Origin: Corynebacterium simulans
Lineage (GTDB): Bacteria; Actinomycetota; Actinomycetes; Mycobacteriales; Mycobacteriaceae
Assembly: GCF_001586215.1 (NCBI RefSeq)
Contig: NZ_CP014634.1
Coordinates: 558,001 to 622,000, forward strand
Length of the DNA stretch: 64,000 nt
Direction of reading: 5' to 3'
Shown here in pieces: positions 56,406 to 64,000 of the stretch. How positions within the stretch are numbered: position 1 is the first letter of the stretch; each line of letters opens with the position of its first letter. The translations under genes were made by a program, and so were the position numbers. The notes below the pieces were generated by a model. That model worked only from the letters and a program-made list of their open reading frames with translations. It ran no database searches and was not told where the DNA came from.

Positions 56406-57536
56406 ATGCTCCACACAGAACCGACTTTACCTGCAGATCTTCTCCCCATCGACGGTCGCTTCGGATGCGGCCCTTCCAAGGTACGACCCGCCCAAATTGA
56501 GGCAATTACTGCGGGGGCTAAATCCATCATCGGCACTTCTCATCGCCAGCCCGCCGTGAAAAACGTGGTGGGTTCGATTCGCGAGGGATTGCGAGATCTA
56601 TTCAAGCTTCCAGACGGCTATGAGATTATTCTTTCGGCCGGCGGCGCCACCGCTTTTTGGGACGCCGCGACGTTCGGCCTCATCGAAAATAAGTCCGCGC
56701 ATTTGACCTACGGAGAGTTCTCTTCGAAGTTTGCCAAGGCAAGTATTGGTGCACCGTGGCTCACAGCGCCCATCGTTTACGACTTCCCCGCCGGCACCGC
56801 TCCCGACCCACGCACGGTGGATTTCGGCGATGCTGACGTTGTGGCGTGGGCACACAATGAGACCTCGACGGGCGCGATGGTTGACGTGCTGCGCCCACAG
56901 CCAAATAATCCGGAGCAACTCGTTGTCATCGATGCGACCTCGGGCGCTGGCGGATTGCCCATCACGATGGCCGAGGCTGACGTCTACTATTTCTCGCCGC
57001 AGAAGTGCTTCGCATCCGAAGGTGGGCTCTGGCTCGCGGCGGTCTCCCCTGCTGCGATTGAACGCATCGCAAAGCTTAATGCTGCACAACGTTATATCCC
57101 GGCTTTCCTGAACCTGCAGACCGCCGTGGATAACTCGCGCAAGAACCAGACCTATAACACTCCAGCCGTGTCTACTCTTCTGATGCTGGAAAATCAGGTC
57201 CGCTGGATGAACGACAACGGCGGGCTCGACGGTATGGTTACGCGCACCACAGCTTCCTCCACCATTGTTTATGACTGGGCCGCATCGCGAAAAGAGGCCA
57301 AGCCTTTCGTCGCCGAGCCCGCTGGCCGCTCGTTAGTCGTGGCAACCATCGACTTTGACGAGACCGTGGATGCTACGGCCTTAGCCAAGGCCTTGCGGGC
57401 GAACGGCATCGTGGATGTCGAACCTTATCGCAAGCTAGGGCGCAACCAACTGCGAATTGGTATGTTCCCCGCGATTGAGCCAGACGACGTCGCAAAGCTC
57501 ACGCAAGCAATCGACTACCTCCTGGATAGGCACTAA
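56406..57536 (+). CDS. serC: Phosphoserine aminotransferase
   Basis: 376 residues. PLP-dependent class V aminotransferase that makes O-phosphoserine from 3-phosphohydroxypyruvate and glutamate. FGCGPSKVRP opens it. GTSHRQPAVKNVVG is the phosphate loop region. YYFSPQKCFASEGGLW contains the PLP lysine, and the C-terminal ELVAFVR-like part includes LRIGMFPAIEPDDV. Belongs to the actinobacterial/archaeal type, distinct from E. coli SerC. Probably leaderless. A strong terminator follows. Confidence 0.95.
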   Translation: MLHTEPTLPADLLPIDGRFGCGPSKVRPAQIEAITAGAKSIIGTSHRQPAVKNVVGSIREGLRDLFKLPDGYEIILSAGGATAFWDAATFGLIENKSAHLTYGEFSSKFAKASIGAPWLTAPIVYDFPAGTAPDPRTVDFGDADVVAWAHNETSTGAMVDVLRPQPNNPEQLVVIDATSGAGGLPITMAEADVYYFSPQKCFASEGGLWLAAVSPAAIERIAKLNAAQRYIPAFLNLQTAVDNSRKNQTYNTPAVSTLLMLENQVRWMNDNGGLDGMVTRTTASSTIVYDWAASRKEAKPFVAEPAGRSLVVATIDFDETVDATALAKALRANGIVDVEPYRKLGRNQLRIGMFPAIEPDDVAKLTQAIDYLLDRH

Positions 57537-57567
57537 GCGCAACTGACAGGGCTTTTCCAGCCAACAT

Positions 57568-57595
57568 GCCCCGCGTTCTTCATAAGGCGCGGGGC
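57568..57595 (+). terminator. Terminator of serC
   Basis: GCCCCGCG and CGCGGGGC enclose a 12-nt loop and are followed by TTTCT. Starts 32 bp after the serC stop. Confidence 0.8.
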
Positions 57596-57745
57596 TTTCT
57601 GGGTTAAAGTGGATTTCATCACACGCACCTCGTTGGGGTGTGGATCGATTGCACTAGTCGCAATGCCTAGATGCGGTTTTAAATAAACTGTCAGTATCCA
57701 AATCCGTTGTCCGAATCCGTCGACAAGCAAAAGGAGCGCCCCTCA

Positions 57746-59014
57746 ATGCGCGAGCTCTTCCTCGCAAAAAGCGACTCAACCACTACTTCTTTGGTCATGG
57801 AAACCGAAGAAGGCGAAGAGTTTTTCCTGGCCGTCACCGACGATCTCCGCGAGATTCTAGGCGCACCTAAGCCAGAGGATGACGCATGGGGCAATGTCTC
57901 CAGGCTCCCGTTCGCGGCGGACGCAGATGACTCTACGGATGCTGCAGATTCTGTGAATTCTGCAGCATCCAGCGACGCAGACTCGGCTGCAAGCACCGCC
58001 TCCGCTGGCGAACACGAACAGCGCGACGCGGAAGCAAAGAAAGATGACGACGAGTCATCCACCGCGGCTGAGTCCACTGACTCCACTGCGCCTGCTGAGC
58101 CACAGCTGACCACAACCACTCCGGCGCCTATTTCGCAGCCGCGCTCTGGCATGCGTGACCACGGCGACTCCCGCCCGCACGCAATCAGCCTGCGCCCGGC
58201 GGAAATTCAGGCCCGCATCCGCGCTGGCGCATCTGCTGCAGAGATCGCCGAGGAAATTGGCGCCCCCGAATCCCGCATCGAGCCTTTCGCACACCCGGTA
58301 CTGCTGGAGCGCGCCCGCATTGCCGACGTCGCCAAGCAGGCCCACCCCATCCGCGAAGACGGCCCGGCCAAGCTGACTCTCTGGGAGATTCTCGCCACGG
58401 CCTTTGCCGCACGCGGCCACTCCCTCTCCGAGTCGACCTGGGATGCCTACCGCCATCAGGGCGAACCGTGGATCCTTCGCATCACGTGGAAGGCTGGCTT
58501 GTCTGAGAACGAGGCGGAGTGGACCTTCAAGCAGTCCATGTCCTCACCGGCTACCGTGGAGGCTCGCAACTCCGTTGCCGCCGATCTCACCGACCCTGAC
58601 TTCGTACAACCAGTGCGTTCCCTGACCTCCGTCGGCCGCGGCGAGCGCTATGACAAGGCCATAGACGGCGAGACGCCGAGCGCAGTCACCAACATCACCG
58701 ACTTCACTGCACCGACGGTCGTACCGGATCCGCAACCTGCTGATGTCGAAGCGGACTCCGCCAATGCAGACTCCGGCGCTACCGGCGCGGCCCGCCCTGC
58801 TGGCGCCGCTGAAACTCAGGCTTCTGGTTCAAAGGCCTCCACAGCTACCGAATCTGCGTCGGATAAGTCGAAGGCAGAAAGCACCGATGAAGAGTTCCTG
58901 CAGAACCCATCGCCGGAGCCAAAGCCAAAGAGCCGCCGTCGCCGCGCTACGACCCCACACTGGGAAGACGTCCTGCTCGGAGTGCGCTCTAACACCAAGC
59001 GTCCGCGCGAGTGA
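57746..59014 (+). CDS. sepH: Septation protein SepH
   Basis: 422 residues from ATG 57746 (MRELFLAKSD), with AAGGAG 9 bp upstream; a GTG at 57707 is in frame. The N-terminal DUF3071 domain begins MRELF and has EEGEEFFLAVTDDLREIL. A central region includes a helix-turn-helix-like stretch, SLRPAEIQARIRAGASAAEIAEEIGAPESRIEPF in family terms (key parts IQARIRAGASAAEIAEEIG). LTLWEILATAFAARG and RHQGEPWILRITW follow. An acidic Ala/Ser/Asp-rich insert (about 65-135) and a long linker are low complexity. It ends HWEDVLLGVRSNTKRPRE. SepH stimulates FtsZ assembly at the division site. Confidence 0.88.
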   Translation: MRELFLAKSDSTTTSLVMETEEGEEFFLAVTDDLREILGAPKPEDDAWGNVSRLPFAADADDSTDAADSVNSAASSDADSAASTASAGEHEQRDAEAKKDDDESSTAAESTDSTAPAEPQLTTTTPAPISQPRSGMRDHGDSRPHAISLRPAEIQARIRAGASAAEIAEEIGAPESRIEPFAHPVLLERARIADVAKQAHPIREDGPAKLTLWEILATAFAARGHSLSESTWDAYRHQGEPWILRITWKAGLSENEAEWTFKQSMSSPATVEARNSVAADLTDPDFVQPVRSLTSVGRGERYDKAIDGETPSAVTNITDFTAPTVVPDPQPADVEADSANADSGATGAARPAGAAETQASGSKASTATESASDKSKAESTDEEFLQNPSPEPKPKSRRRRATTPHWEDVLLGVRSNTKRPRE

Positions 59015-59062
59015 ACGCGAGTGGATTGACAGCCAAGAAAAGTAATTAAGCGAGTTTTTACC

Positions 59063-59890
59063 GTGGACCCTAAACCTGTTCTCACTCTCTGGTACGTCAC
59101 TGTCGAAGATCCCGCTGCTGTGCTGCGGGAGGAGCCAAAGGCCGATCGCGGCTTTGGCCGGAAATTCTTGGCACAACTCAATCCCAACCTGCCCGTAACC
59201 CCCATCGGGCAATTTCCTCTCAATCGCTCTGCCCAGGCTGGCGATAGCGAGTACTACATCGGCGGATACCCTGGCGTTACCGTGGTTCAGACGGTCATCG
59301 AGGAAGAATCCATGGTGCTCTCGCGCCTTCCAGAGCAACTCTTGAAGGCGGTTCCCGCGCTCGAAATCTATGCCTTCGTCTCGCAGGAAAGCACCGGCTA
59401 TGCCGGTTTTGCGCACTGGACGGCCGGTGAGCTCAAGCGCTGCCTGTGCGGTACGCGCTTTAACCTGCAGGAAGACTCCGGCCTACCAGAGCCCTTTGAG
59501 GCGCCGTTCTGGGCCGGTGAAAAATACGAACCGGTCGGCGGTATCTCTCTGCCTTTCGAACCACAGGGCATCACCGAAGCAGCGCAGTCTTATTGGCTCG
59601 GCGTGGAAGTAAATGACCAAGGCCCCGACCTCGACGTCGTGGGTTATGCCACCGACGGACGGCCCGAGCCCAAGGTCGCGCCAAAGAAGCCGGAGCGCAG
59701 CCTCGGCGCCATCGCCTCTGCTTCCGTGTCCAAGCTCGGCTTCAACGACTACGACGATTACGAGGCCCACGACCAAGAACCAGAGTCCACTGGCGAGGAA
59801 ATTCTCGAAACCGCCAAACGCCTCGGCGGGCTAATCGGCAGCTACGTGCGTCAAACCTCGAAGTCAATTCGGGAGCGCTGGCGCTCATAA
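59063..59890 (+). CDS. Uncharacterised protein, DUF6928-like
   Basis: 275 residues from a GTG at 59063 with no clear ribosome site. The N-terminus VLTLWYVTVEDPAAVL and the phrase YIGGYPGVTVVQTVI resemble the actinobacterial DUF6928 family (also found downstream of sepH-like genes). Residues 1-190 form one alpha/beta domain containing two Cys (RCLCGTRFN). From about 200 the sequence is charged and helical, ending in IGSYVRQTSKSIRERWRS. No membrane span and no signal. 48 bp after sepH. The 3' end overlaps the TrmH gene by 40 bp tail to tail. Function unknown. Confidence 0.65.
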   Translation: MDPKPVLTLWYVTVEDPAAVLREEPKADRGFGRKFLAQLNPNLPVTPIGQFPLNRSAQAGDSEYYIGGYPGVTVVQTVIEEESMVLSRLPEQLLKAVPALEIYAFVSQESTGYAGFAHWTAGELKRCLCGTRFNLQEDSGLPEPFEAPFWAGEKYEPVGGISLPFEPQGITEAAQSYWLGVEVNDQGPDLDVVGYATDGRPEPKVAPKKPERSLGAIASASVSKLGFNDYDDYEAHDQEPESTGEEILETAKRLGGLIGSYVRQTSKSIRERWRS

Positions 59891-60663
59891 AAAGCGATGG
59901 CCGCTGAGGTAGCCACGTTGAGCGAATCTGTACCTGGGGCCATCGGTATGCGTGCGCGCACATCGGTGGCCTTCATCGCATGTTCGGTAAGGCCGGGGCC
60001 TTCTGCGCCCACGAGCAGAGCAGCCTTTGAAGCTCCCTTAAGCGCGTCTGCCAAGTGTACAGCCTCTGGGTGCGGGGTCAAGGAAACGAGGCGGAAGTCG
60101 GCGTCGCGAAGCGCCTGCAGAGAACGCTGCCACGTGGTGTATCCGCCGTCCAGATGGGCAAAAGGCAAACGCAACACATGGCCCATGGATACGCGCACCG
60201 AGCGACGATAGAGCGGGTCTGCTGCGCCCGAACCCAACAGCACGGCGTCAACGTCCATGCCCGCCGCATTGCGGAAGATGGCGCCGATATTTTCGTGGTC
60301 ACCCACGCCCTCAAGCACCACCACGGTGCTTGCCGTCTCCAAGATCTCGTCCAAGCTCGGCTCAGGCGCGCGGTCTGCGGCAGCCACCAACCCTCGGTGC
60401 ATGTCAAAGCCGGCGACGGCCGCGAGCGTTTCTCGCGAGACCTCGTACATCGGACAACCTGGATCCCCATACTCTTCCACGTAGGCATCCAGCTTTGCAC
60501 CAAAACCTACGACGCAGCGCAGCGGGAAACGCGAGTCAGCCAAGCGGGAGACCACCAGATGACCTTCGGCAATGACAAGACCCTCGCCTTTCTTGTCCGA
60601 CTTATTCAAGTCACGGACGTCATCAAGGCGAGGGTCTAAAGGGTCAGTAATTACTTCACGCAT
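59851..60663 (-). CDS. TrmH/SpoU-family RNA 2'-O-methyltransferase
   Basis: 270 residues from ATG 60663 (MREVITDPLDPRLDDVRDL). A substrate-binding L30e-like N-terminal domain (about 1-105) precedes the SPOUT knot: motif 1 DHENIGAIFRNAAGMDVDAV, motif 2 LLVGAEGPGLTEHAM and motif 3 RIPMAPGTDSLNVATSAAIAFYE. The enzyme methylates ribose in rRNA or tRNA; the target is not known. Stop-to-start gap of 5 bp to the upstream permease gene indicates one transcript with it. Confidence 0.92.
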   Translation of the reverse strand: MREVITDPLDPRLDDVRDLNKSDKKGEGLVIAEGHLVVSRLADSRFPLRCVVGFGAKLDAYVEEYGDPGCPMYEVSRETLAAVAGFDMHRGLVAAADRAPEPSLDEILETASTVVVLEGVGDHENIGAIFRNAAGMDVDAVLLGSGAADPLYRRSVRVSMGHVLRLPFAHLDGGYTTWQRSLQALRDADFRLVSLTPHPEAVHLADALKGASKAALLVGAEGPGLTEHAMKATDVRARIPMAPGTDSLNVATSAAIAFYERQRSRIDFEV

Positions 60664-60668
60664 GCACG

Positions 60669-62072
60669 CTAGCTTAGCGCGTTGGTCAGCGGAGCCATGC
60701 CGAAGTAGACCACGAAGAGCGCGGCGATGAGCCACATGAGCCAGTGCACCTGCTTTGCCTTACCGGCAAACGCAGACATCAGGGCGAAGGCGATGAAACC
60801 CACGCCGATGCCGTTTGCAATGGAGTAGGTAAACGGCATGACCACGATGGTGAGGAAGGCCGGGATGGCAACTTCCATCTTGGTCCATTCGATGTCCTTG
60901 AGCTGGCTTGCCATCATTACGCCGACGATGACCAGAACCGGAGCGGCCGCTTCGATAGGAACGATCTCATAGAGCGGAGTCAAAAACATCGCGAGCAGGA
61001 AGATGACACCTGTGGTGATGTTGGCCAGGCCGGTCTTCGCGCCGTCACCAATGCCGGCTGCGGAATCCGCAAAGACGGTGTTGGAGGAAACCGAGCCCAG
61101 ACCGCCGGCGATGGCGCCGGCGCCTTCTACCACCAGTGCGGTGCGCATGTCTGGCAGGTTGTCATTCTCATCGACCAGCCCTGCCTGCTTGCCCAGTCCA
61201 TTCATAGTGCCCATGGCGTCGAAGAAGTTCGTCAGCAGCAGGGTGAAGATAAGCAGCACGGTAGCCACGACGCCGAGCTTGGTAAAAGCACCCACGAGGC
61301 TGACCTCGCCCACGATGGATAGATCCGGCAGGCCGCCCAAGGAACCAGGAATCTCTGGTGTTGCCATACCCCAGTCCTCAGAGCCGAAGATGGCCTGCAG
61401 GATCATTGCGATGACAGTGGTGATGACGATGCCCAGGAACAGGCCGCCGCGGACCTTGCGGATAACCATGAAGGAACAAAGCAAAAGGCCTAGGACGAAG
61501 ACGAAAGCCGGCCAGGTGGAAATAGAGCCATTGATGCCAAGGCCCACCGGAACCGTGGTGTGCGCTGCATCGGGGACACGCGTTACAAAACCGCCATCGA
61601 CAAAGCCGATGATGGCGATGAACATGCCGATGCCCACACCCATCGCAGCCTTCATCGAGGCCGGAATGGCATCGAAGACCGCTTGACGGAAGCCCGAGAT
61701 GGCGAGCAAAACAATGATGATGCCTTCGAGTACCACCAGGCCCATGGCGTCTTTCCACTCCAAGCCTTTGGTGGAGACCATGGTGACGGCAACAAAGGTA
61801 TTCATACCCAGGCCCGCCGCCATGGCGAATGGATAGCGCGCAATCGCGCCGAAGGCAATGGTCATGATGCCGGCTATTAACGCGGTAGCTGCGGCGACCT
61901 GCGGAATTCCCAAGGTACGGCCTGCAGCATCGGGCGAGGTGCCGAGGATGAGCGGGTTGAGAAGAATGATGTAGGCCATCGCGAAGAACGAGACCACGCC
62001 GGCGCGAACCTCGGTTCCGATTGTGGAACCGCGTTCAGAGATTTTGAAATAACGATCGAGAGCAGCGTTCAT
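60669..62072 (-). CDS. NCS2 (AzgA-type) purine permease
   Basis: 467 residues and about 13 spans. It opens YFKISERGSTIGTEVRAGVVSFFAMAYIILLNPLIL, a signature of the AzgA/GhxP branch (key parts RGSTIGTEVRAG and AYIILLNP). AGLGMNTFVAVTM and the substrate-binding SSNTVFADSAAGIGDGAKTG follow, with FFDAMGTMNGLG in the middle. Predicted import of adenine, guanine or hypoxanthine with H+. A TTTACT-N6-AGTAAA palindrome lies 45 bp upstream. Co-transcribed with the TrmH gene. Confidence 0.9.
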   Translation of the reverse strand: MNAALDRYFKISERGSTIGTEVRAGVVSFFAMAYIILLNPLILGTSPDAAGRTLGIPQVAAATALIAGIMTIAFGAIARYPFAMAAGLGMNTFVAVTMVSTKGLEWKDAMGLVVLEGIIIVLLAISGFRQAVFDAIPASMKAAMGVGIGMFIAIIGFVDGGFVTRVPDAAHTTVPVGLGINGSISTWPAFVFVLGLLLCSFMVIRKVRGGLFLGIVITTVIAMILQAIFGSEDWGMATPEIPGSLGGLPDLSIVGEVSLVGAFTKLGVVATVLLIFTLLLTNFFDAMGTMNGLGKQAGLVDENDNLPDMRTALVVEGAGAIAGGLGSVSSNTVFADSAAGIGDGAKTGLANITTGVIFLLAMFLTPLYEIVPIEAAAPVLVIVGVMMASQLKDIEWTKMEVAIPAFLTIVVMPFTYSIANGIGVGFIAFALMSAFAGKAKQVHWLMWLIAALFVVYFGMAPLTNALS

Positions 62073-62116
62073 CGCTTTTGAGACAGCCCCTTTACCTAGT
62101 GCCAGGAGGATTGAGT

Positions 62117-62134
62117 TTTACTGGCCTTAGTAAA
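62117..62134. promoter_or_regulatory. TTTACT-N6-AGTAAA inverted repeat before the purine permease
   Basis: Perfect 6-bp arms around GGCCTT, 45 bp upstream of the permease ATG. Candidate operator. Confidence 0.4.
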
Positions 62135-62169
62135 GTATTTGCGGCTCCAGAAAGCAAACCACGAAAGCG

Positions 62170-62820
62170 CTAGTAGATAGGTTTTTCGTCGTCAAAAGCG
62201 GTTTCGGTCACGGATCCTTCTTCCCGGATTTTTGTCTCCGAATGCGCGCCGCATCCGTATCTTGCGTGCACTACACGGCCATCTGCCGAAAATTCGTTAG
62301 CGCACACACCAAAGTTATCCATCAGCTCCAAATAGAAAGCACAGGTCTTACACTGCAGCGGCGCTTGCGCGGCCATCTCGGTATTAGGGCCAAAGGAGCC
62401 AGTGCGCCACCTCTTTTTCGCCTCATCTAAACCCTTTGCGGAAAGCTTGCCGTCTTCCAAGCGTTCGTCGTAAGGCGCAGGCGGCATCAAATCGCCCGGG
62501 CCCAAATCCCCCGGACGCACGCGCTCGTTATACGGCACCCACTCCGGGGCTTGCAGTGCCTGTTGCCCCGGCACCAGCGCTACCTCGTTAACGGTGATAA
62601 AACGCGAGCCCTCCGCGCAGGCCACAACCGCTTGCCATTCCCAGCCTGGGTAGCCTGGCATATCTGCTTCAAAGCGATGGGTTGCGACGTTACGGCCTAG
62701 CCCTGCGACTCCGCGGTGCTTGCCGACGCCGCCCTCTCCTACTTCTTCCACTGCAGCGCGAGCAATGCGCACGGCGGTCTTGTTAAGAAGTGGGTTCGTT
62801 GGCTCATTCTGCTTAGTCAC
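62170..62820 (-). CDS. DUF3027 protein
   Basis: 216 residues. Contains GMPGYPGWEWQAVVA-like DMPGYPGWEWQAVVACA, SRFITVNEVALVPGQQAL and APEWVPYNERVRPGDL, the characteristic DUF3027 stretch, followed by CKTCAFYLELMDNFGVCANE, where two or three Cys plus YGCGAHSE could bind a metal. Cytoplasmic. The family occurs throughout actinobacteria with no established function. Divergent from the cyclotransferase-like gene with a gap of only 29 bp, and upstream of the permease-TrmH pair on the same strand. Confidence 0.85.
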   Translation of the reverse strand: MTKQNEPTNPLLNKTAVRIARAAVEEVGEGGVGKHRGVAGLGRNVATHRFEADMPGYPGWEWQAVVACAEGSRFITVNEVALVPGQQALQAPEWVPYNERVRPGDLGPGDLMPPAPYDERLEDGKLSAKGLDEAKKRWRTGSFGPNTEMAAQAPLQCKTCAFYLELMDNFGVCANEFSADGRVVHARYGCGAHSETKIREEGSVTETAFDDEKPIY

Positions 62821-62849
62821 GCACTACATTATCCATGACATCGTGCACA

Positions 62850-63698
62850 ATGACTTCCATGGGTTCTTCTAAATCTTCTCTCGCTTTGACTTCCACCGCC
62901 GTTTTAAGCGCGCTTAGCGCAATCGGCCTGCTTGCCGGTTGCAGCAGTTCAGAGGGCGATTCGCCGGCTCAAGAAGGAACAAACGTGCCACGCGAAGTTG
63001 AGCATCTATCCGTTTCCATCAAGGAACACACTGCCATGCTCCCCAATTCTTTTACCCAGGGCCTCGAAGTTGATCCCGCGGGCAAGCTGTTGGTGGGAAC
63101 TGGCCTATACGGGCAATCCCGGTTACTGCGCCTGCAACCCGGCGCGAAGGAACCCGAGCAGGAAGTGTCACTGCCTCCTTCTTTGTTCGGTGAGGGCATC
63201 ACACAAACCCAGGATGCGATTTGGCAGTTGACGTGGAAGGCGGGCGAGGCCATCAAGCGGGATCCCGTAACCCTCGAAGAGACCGGCCGCGCTCGCTATG
63301 AGGGCGAGGGCTGGGGATTGTGTGCCGCGGGCGAGGATAAATCTGAGCTCATCATGTCTGATGGAAGCAACGAGCTGCGACATCTTGATGCCCAAACTTT
63401 CGAAGAGACTGCACCACGGACCCCCGTTACCTTGGAGGGCCAGGCGGTAGAAGAGATTAATGAGTTGGAATGCGTGGACGGCCAGGTCTTTGCGAATGTG
63501 TGGATGAGCGAGGATATTTTGCGCATTGATCCCACAAGCGGCGAGGTCACCGCGGTTATTGATGCTGCGGGACTGAATAAATCTGGGCCGCAAACCCAAA
63601 ACGATGTACTCAATGGCATCGCCCATATTCCAGGAACGGAAGAATTCTGGATTACTGGTAAGCGGTGGGTTGATTTGTATCGCGTGACCTTCGAGTAG
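62850..63698 (+). CDS. Glutamine-cyclotransferase-like lipoprotein
   Basis: 282 residues from ATG 62850. ATGs at 62835 and 62859 are in frame; a TACATTAT -10 at 62824-62831 makes 62835 doubtful because it lies too close. The lipobox LLAGC follows a hydrophobic segment. The main domain (about 50-282) is a five-bladed propeller of the glutaminyl-peptide cyclotransferase family (PF05096): SFTQGLEVDPAGKLLVGTGLYGQS, EGITQTQDAIWQLTWK, EGEGWGLCAAGED, NELECVDGQVFANVW and VLNGIAHIPGTEEFWITGKRW. It would form pyroglutamate on exported proteins. 11 bp before the next gene. Confidence 0.88.
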   Translation: MTSMGSSKSSLALTSTAVLSALSAIGLLAGCSSSEGDSPAQEGTNVPREVEHLSVSIKEHTAMLPNSFTQGLEVDPAGKLLVGTGLYGQSRLLRLQPGAKEPEQEVSLPPSLFGEGITQTQDAIWQLTWKAGEAIKRDPVTLEETGRARYEGEGWGLCAAGEDKSELIMSDGSNELRHLDAQTFEETAPRTPVTLEGQAVEEINELECVDGQVFANVWMSEDILRIDPTSGEVTAVIDAAGLNKSGPQTQNDVLNGIAHIPGTEEFWITGKRWVDLYRVTFE

Positions 63699-63709
63699 GA
63701 TTCTTTGCC

Positions 63710-64000
63710 ATGGCAACCCGTAAGGAAGCAAGGAAGAAGTCGCTGCTGCAGCTTTTGGCGCTGATTATCGCCGTGGCAGTCATTGTGGTCTCCGTGGTCT
63801 TATTCCAGAATTGGTGGAATAGCCGCCCAGGTCCTGAGCCGCAGGACATCACCGTCAAGGCCAGCGTGGGTGAGAAGAGTCTCGACGTTGCGCCTTATAT
63901 GGTCTGCGAGCTGGGCACCGAATGCCCTGAGGGCGAGGCTCCAAACCTCACCGTCGGCAAGGATGACACTTTGCATCTAGAGATCCCAGAAGAGATCTCC
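63710..64000 (+). CDS. DUF2771 family protein, 5' part
   Basis: Starts at ATG 63710 with TAGGA overlapping the previous stop, and runs open to the window edge (97 codons). A basic N-terminus (MATRKEARKKS) and one span (about 12-35, LLQLLALIIAVAVIVVSVVL) precede an outer domain containing YMVCELGTECPEGEAPNL and TLHLEIPEEIS. The two Cys and the spacing suit DUF2771, a corynebacterial/mycobacterial family of unknown function that often lies after the cyclotransferase-like gene. Co-transcription is likely. Confidence 0.75.
   Translation, partial: MATRKEARKKSLLQLLALIIAVAVIVVSVVLFQNWWNSRPGPEPQDITVKASVGEKSLDVAPYMVCELGTECPEGEAPNLTVGKDDTLHLEIPEEIS

Overview
The window is a stretch of Corynebacterium chromosome (class Actinomycetia, mycolic-acid lineage). 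The diagnostic genes are amtR, mctBC, sepH, a mycoredoxin, the DUF6350, DUF3027 and DUF2771 proteins, and corynebacterial-type gltA, serC and pgi. As I remember it, the gene order purH-purN, pcrA, csm, pgi, lhr, cysQ-thyA-folA-mrx1, osmC, mctBC, fkpA, gltA, serC, sepH matches the C. glutamicum amtR-to-gltA region. I did not assign a species.

Layout. 1-1572: the end of a DUF294 nucleotidyltransferase-like gene, then amtR, the nitrogen-control repressor. 1608-7665: an accessory cell-surface cluster between amtR and purH, holding a tail-anchored Ser/Thr kinase, an FHA-like/winged-helix protein, four single-span envelope proteins and an SxxK serine-hydrolase lipoprotein. 7756-11663: purH, purN and a DUF6350 membrane protein in one minus-strand operon. 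12021-18236: two M23 cell-wall endopeptidases with elaborate upstream regions, flanking a PadR-regulated ABC/FtsX module. 18255-32836: core genes pcrA, chorismate mutase, an NhaC-type antiporter, pgi, nei, lhr, cysQ, thyA, folA and mrx1.

32954-48285 is a roughly 15-kb accessory island beginning at tRNA-Arg(CCT). It holds an IS481-type element abutting the 3' end of the tRNA, an IS3 element nested inside it with an exact 4-bp target duplication, a decayed IS256 element, an uncharacterised regulator/membrane-protein pair, an intact IS3 element, two unknown membrane-anchored proteins, and a complete type I restriction-modification operon (hsdM-hsdS-hsdR). The two target-recognition domains of HsdS are nearly identical.

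48406-64000 returns to core genes: osmC, a Tat-exported DUF1906 protein, a second SxxK lipoprotein, mctC/mctB (monocarboxylate uptake), an aldo/keto reductase, fkpA, gltA, serC, sepH, a TrmH-type methyltransferase, a purine permease, DUF3027, a glutamine-cyclotransferase-like lipoprotein and the start of a DUF2771 gene.

Functional themes are purine/folate/thymidylate synthesis, central carbon entry (mctBC with gltA and pgi), cell-wall remodelling, and a defence/mobile island. Several genes have a TANNCT-type -10 box 6-8 nt before the ATG, consistent with leaderless transcription. The least described material is the kinase/FHA envelope cluster, the structured leader before the first M23 gene, the 37596-39222 divergent pair, and the symmetrical HsdS.
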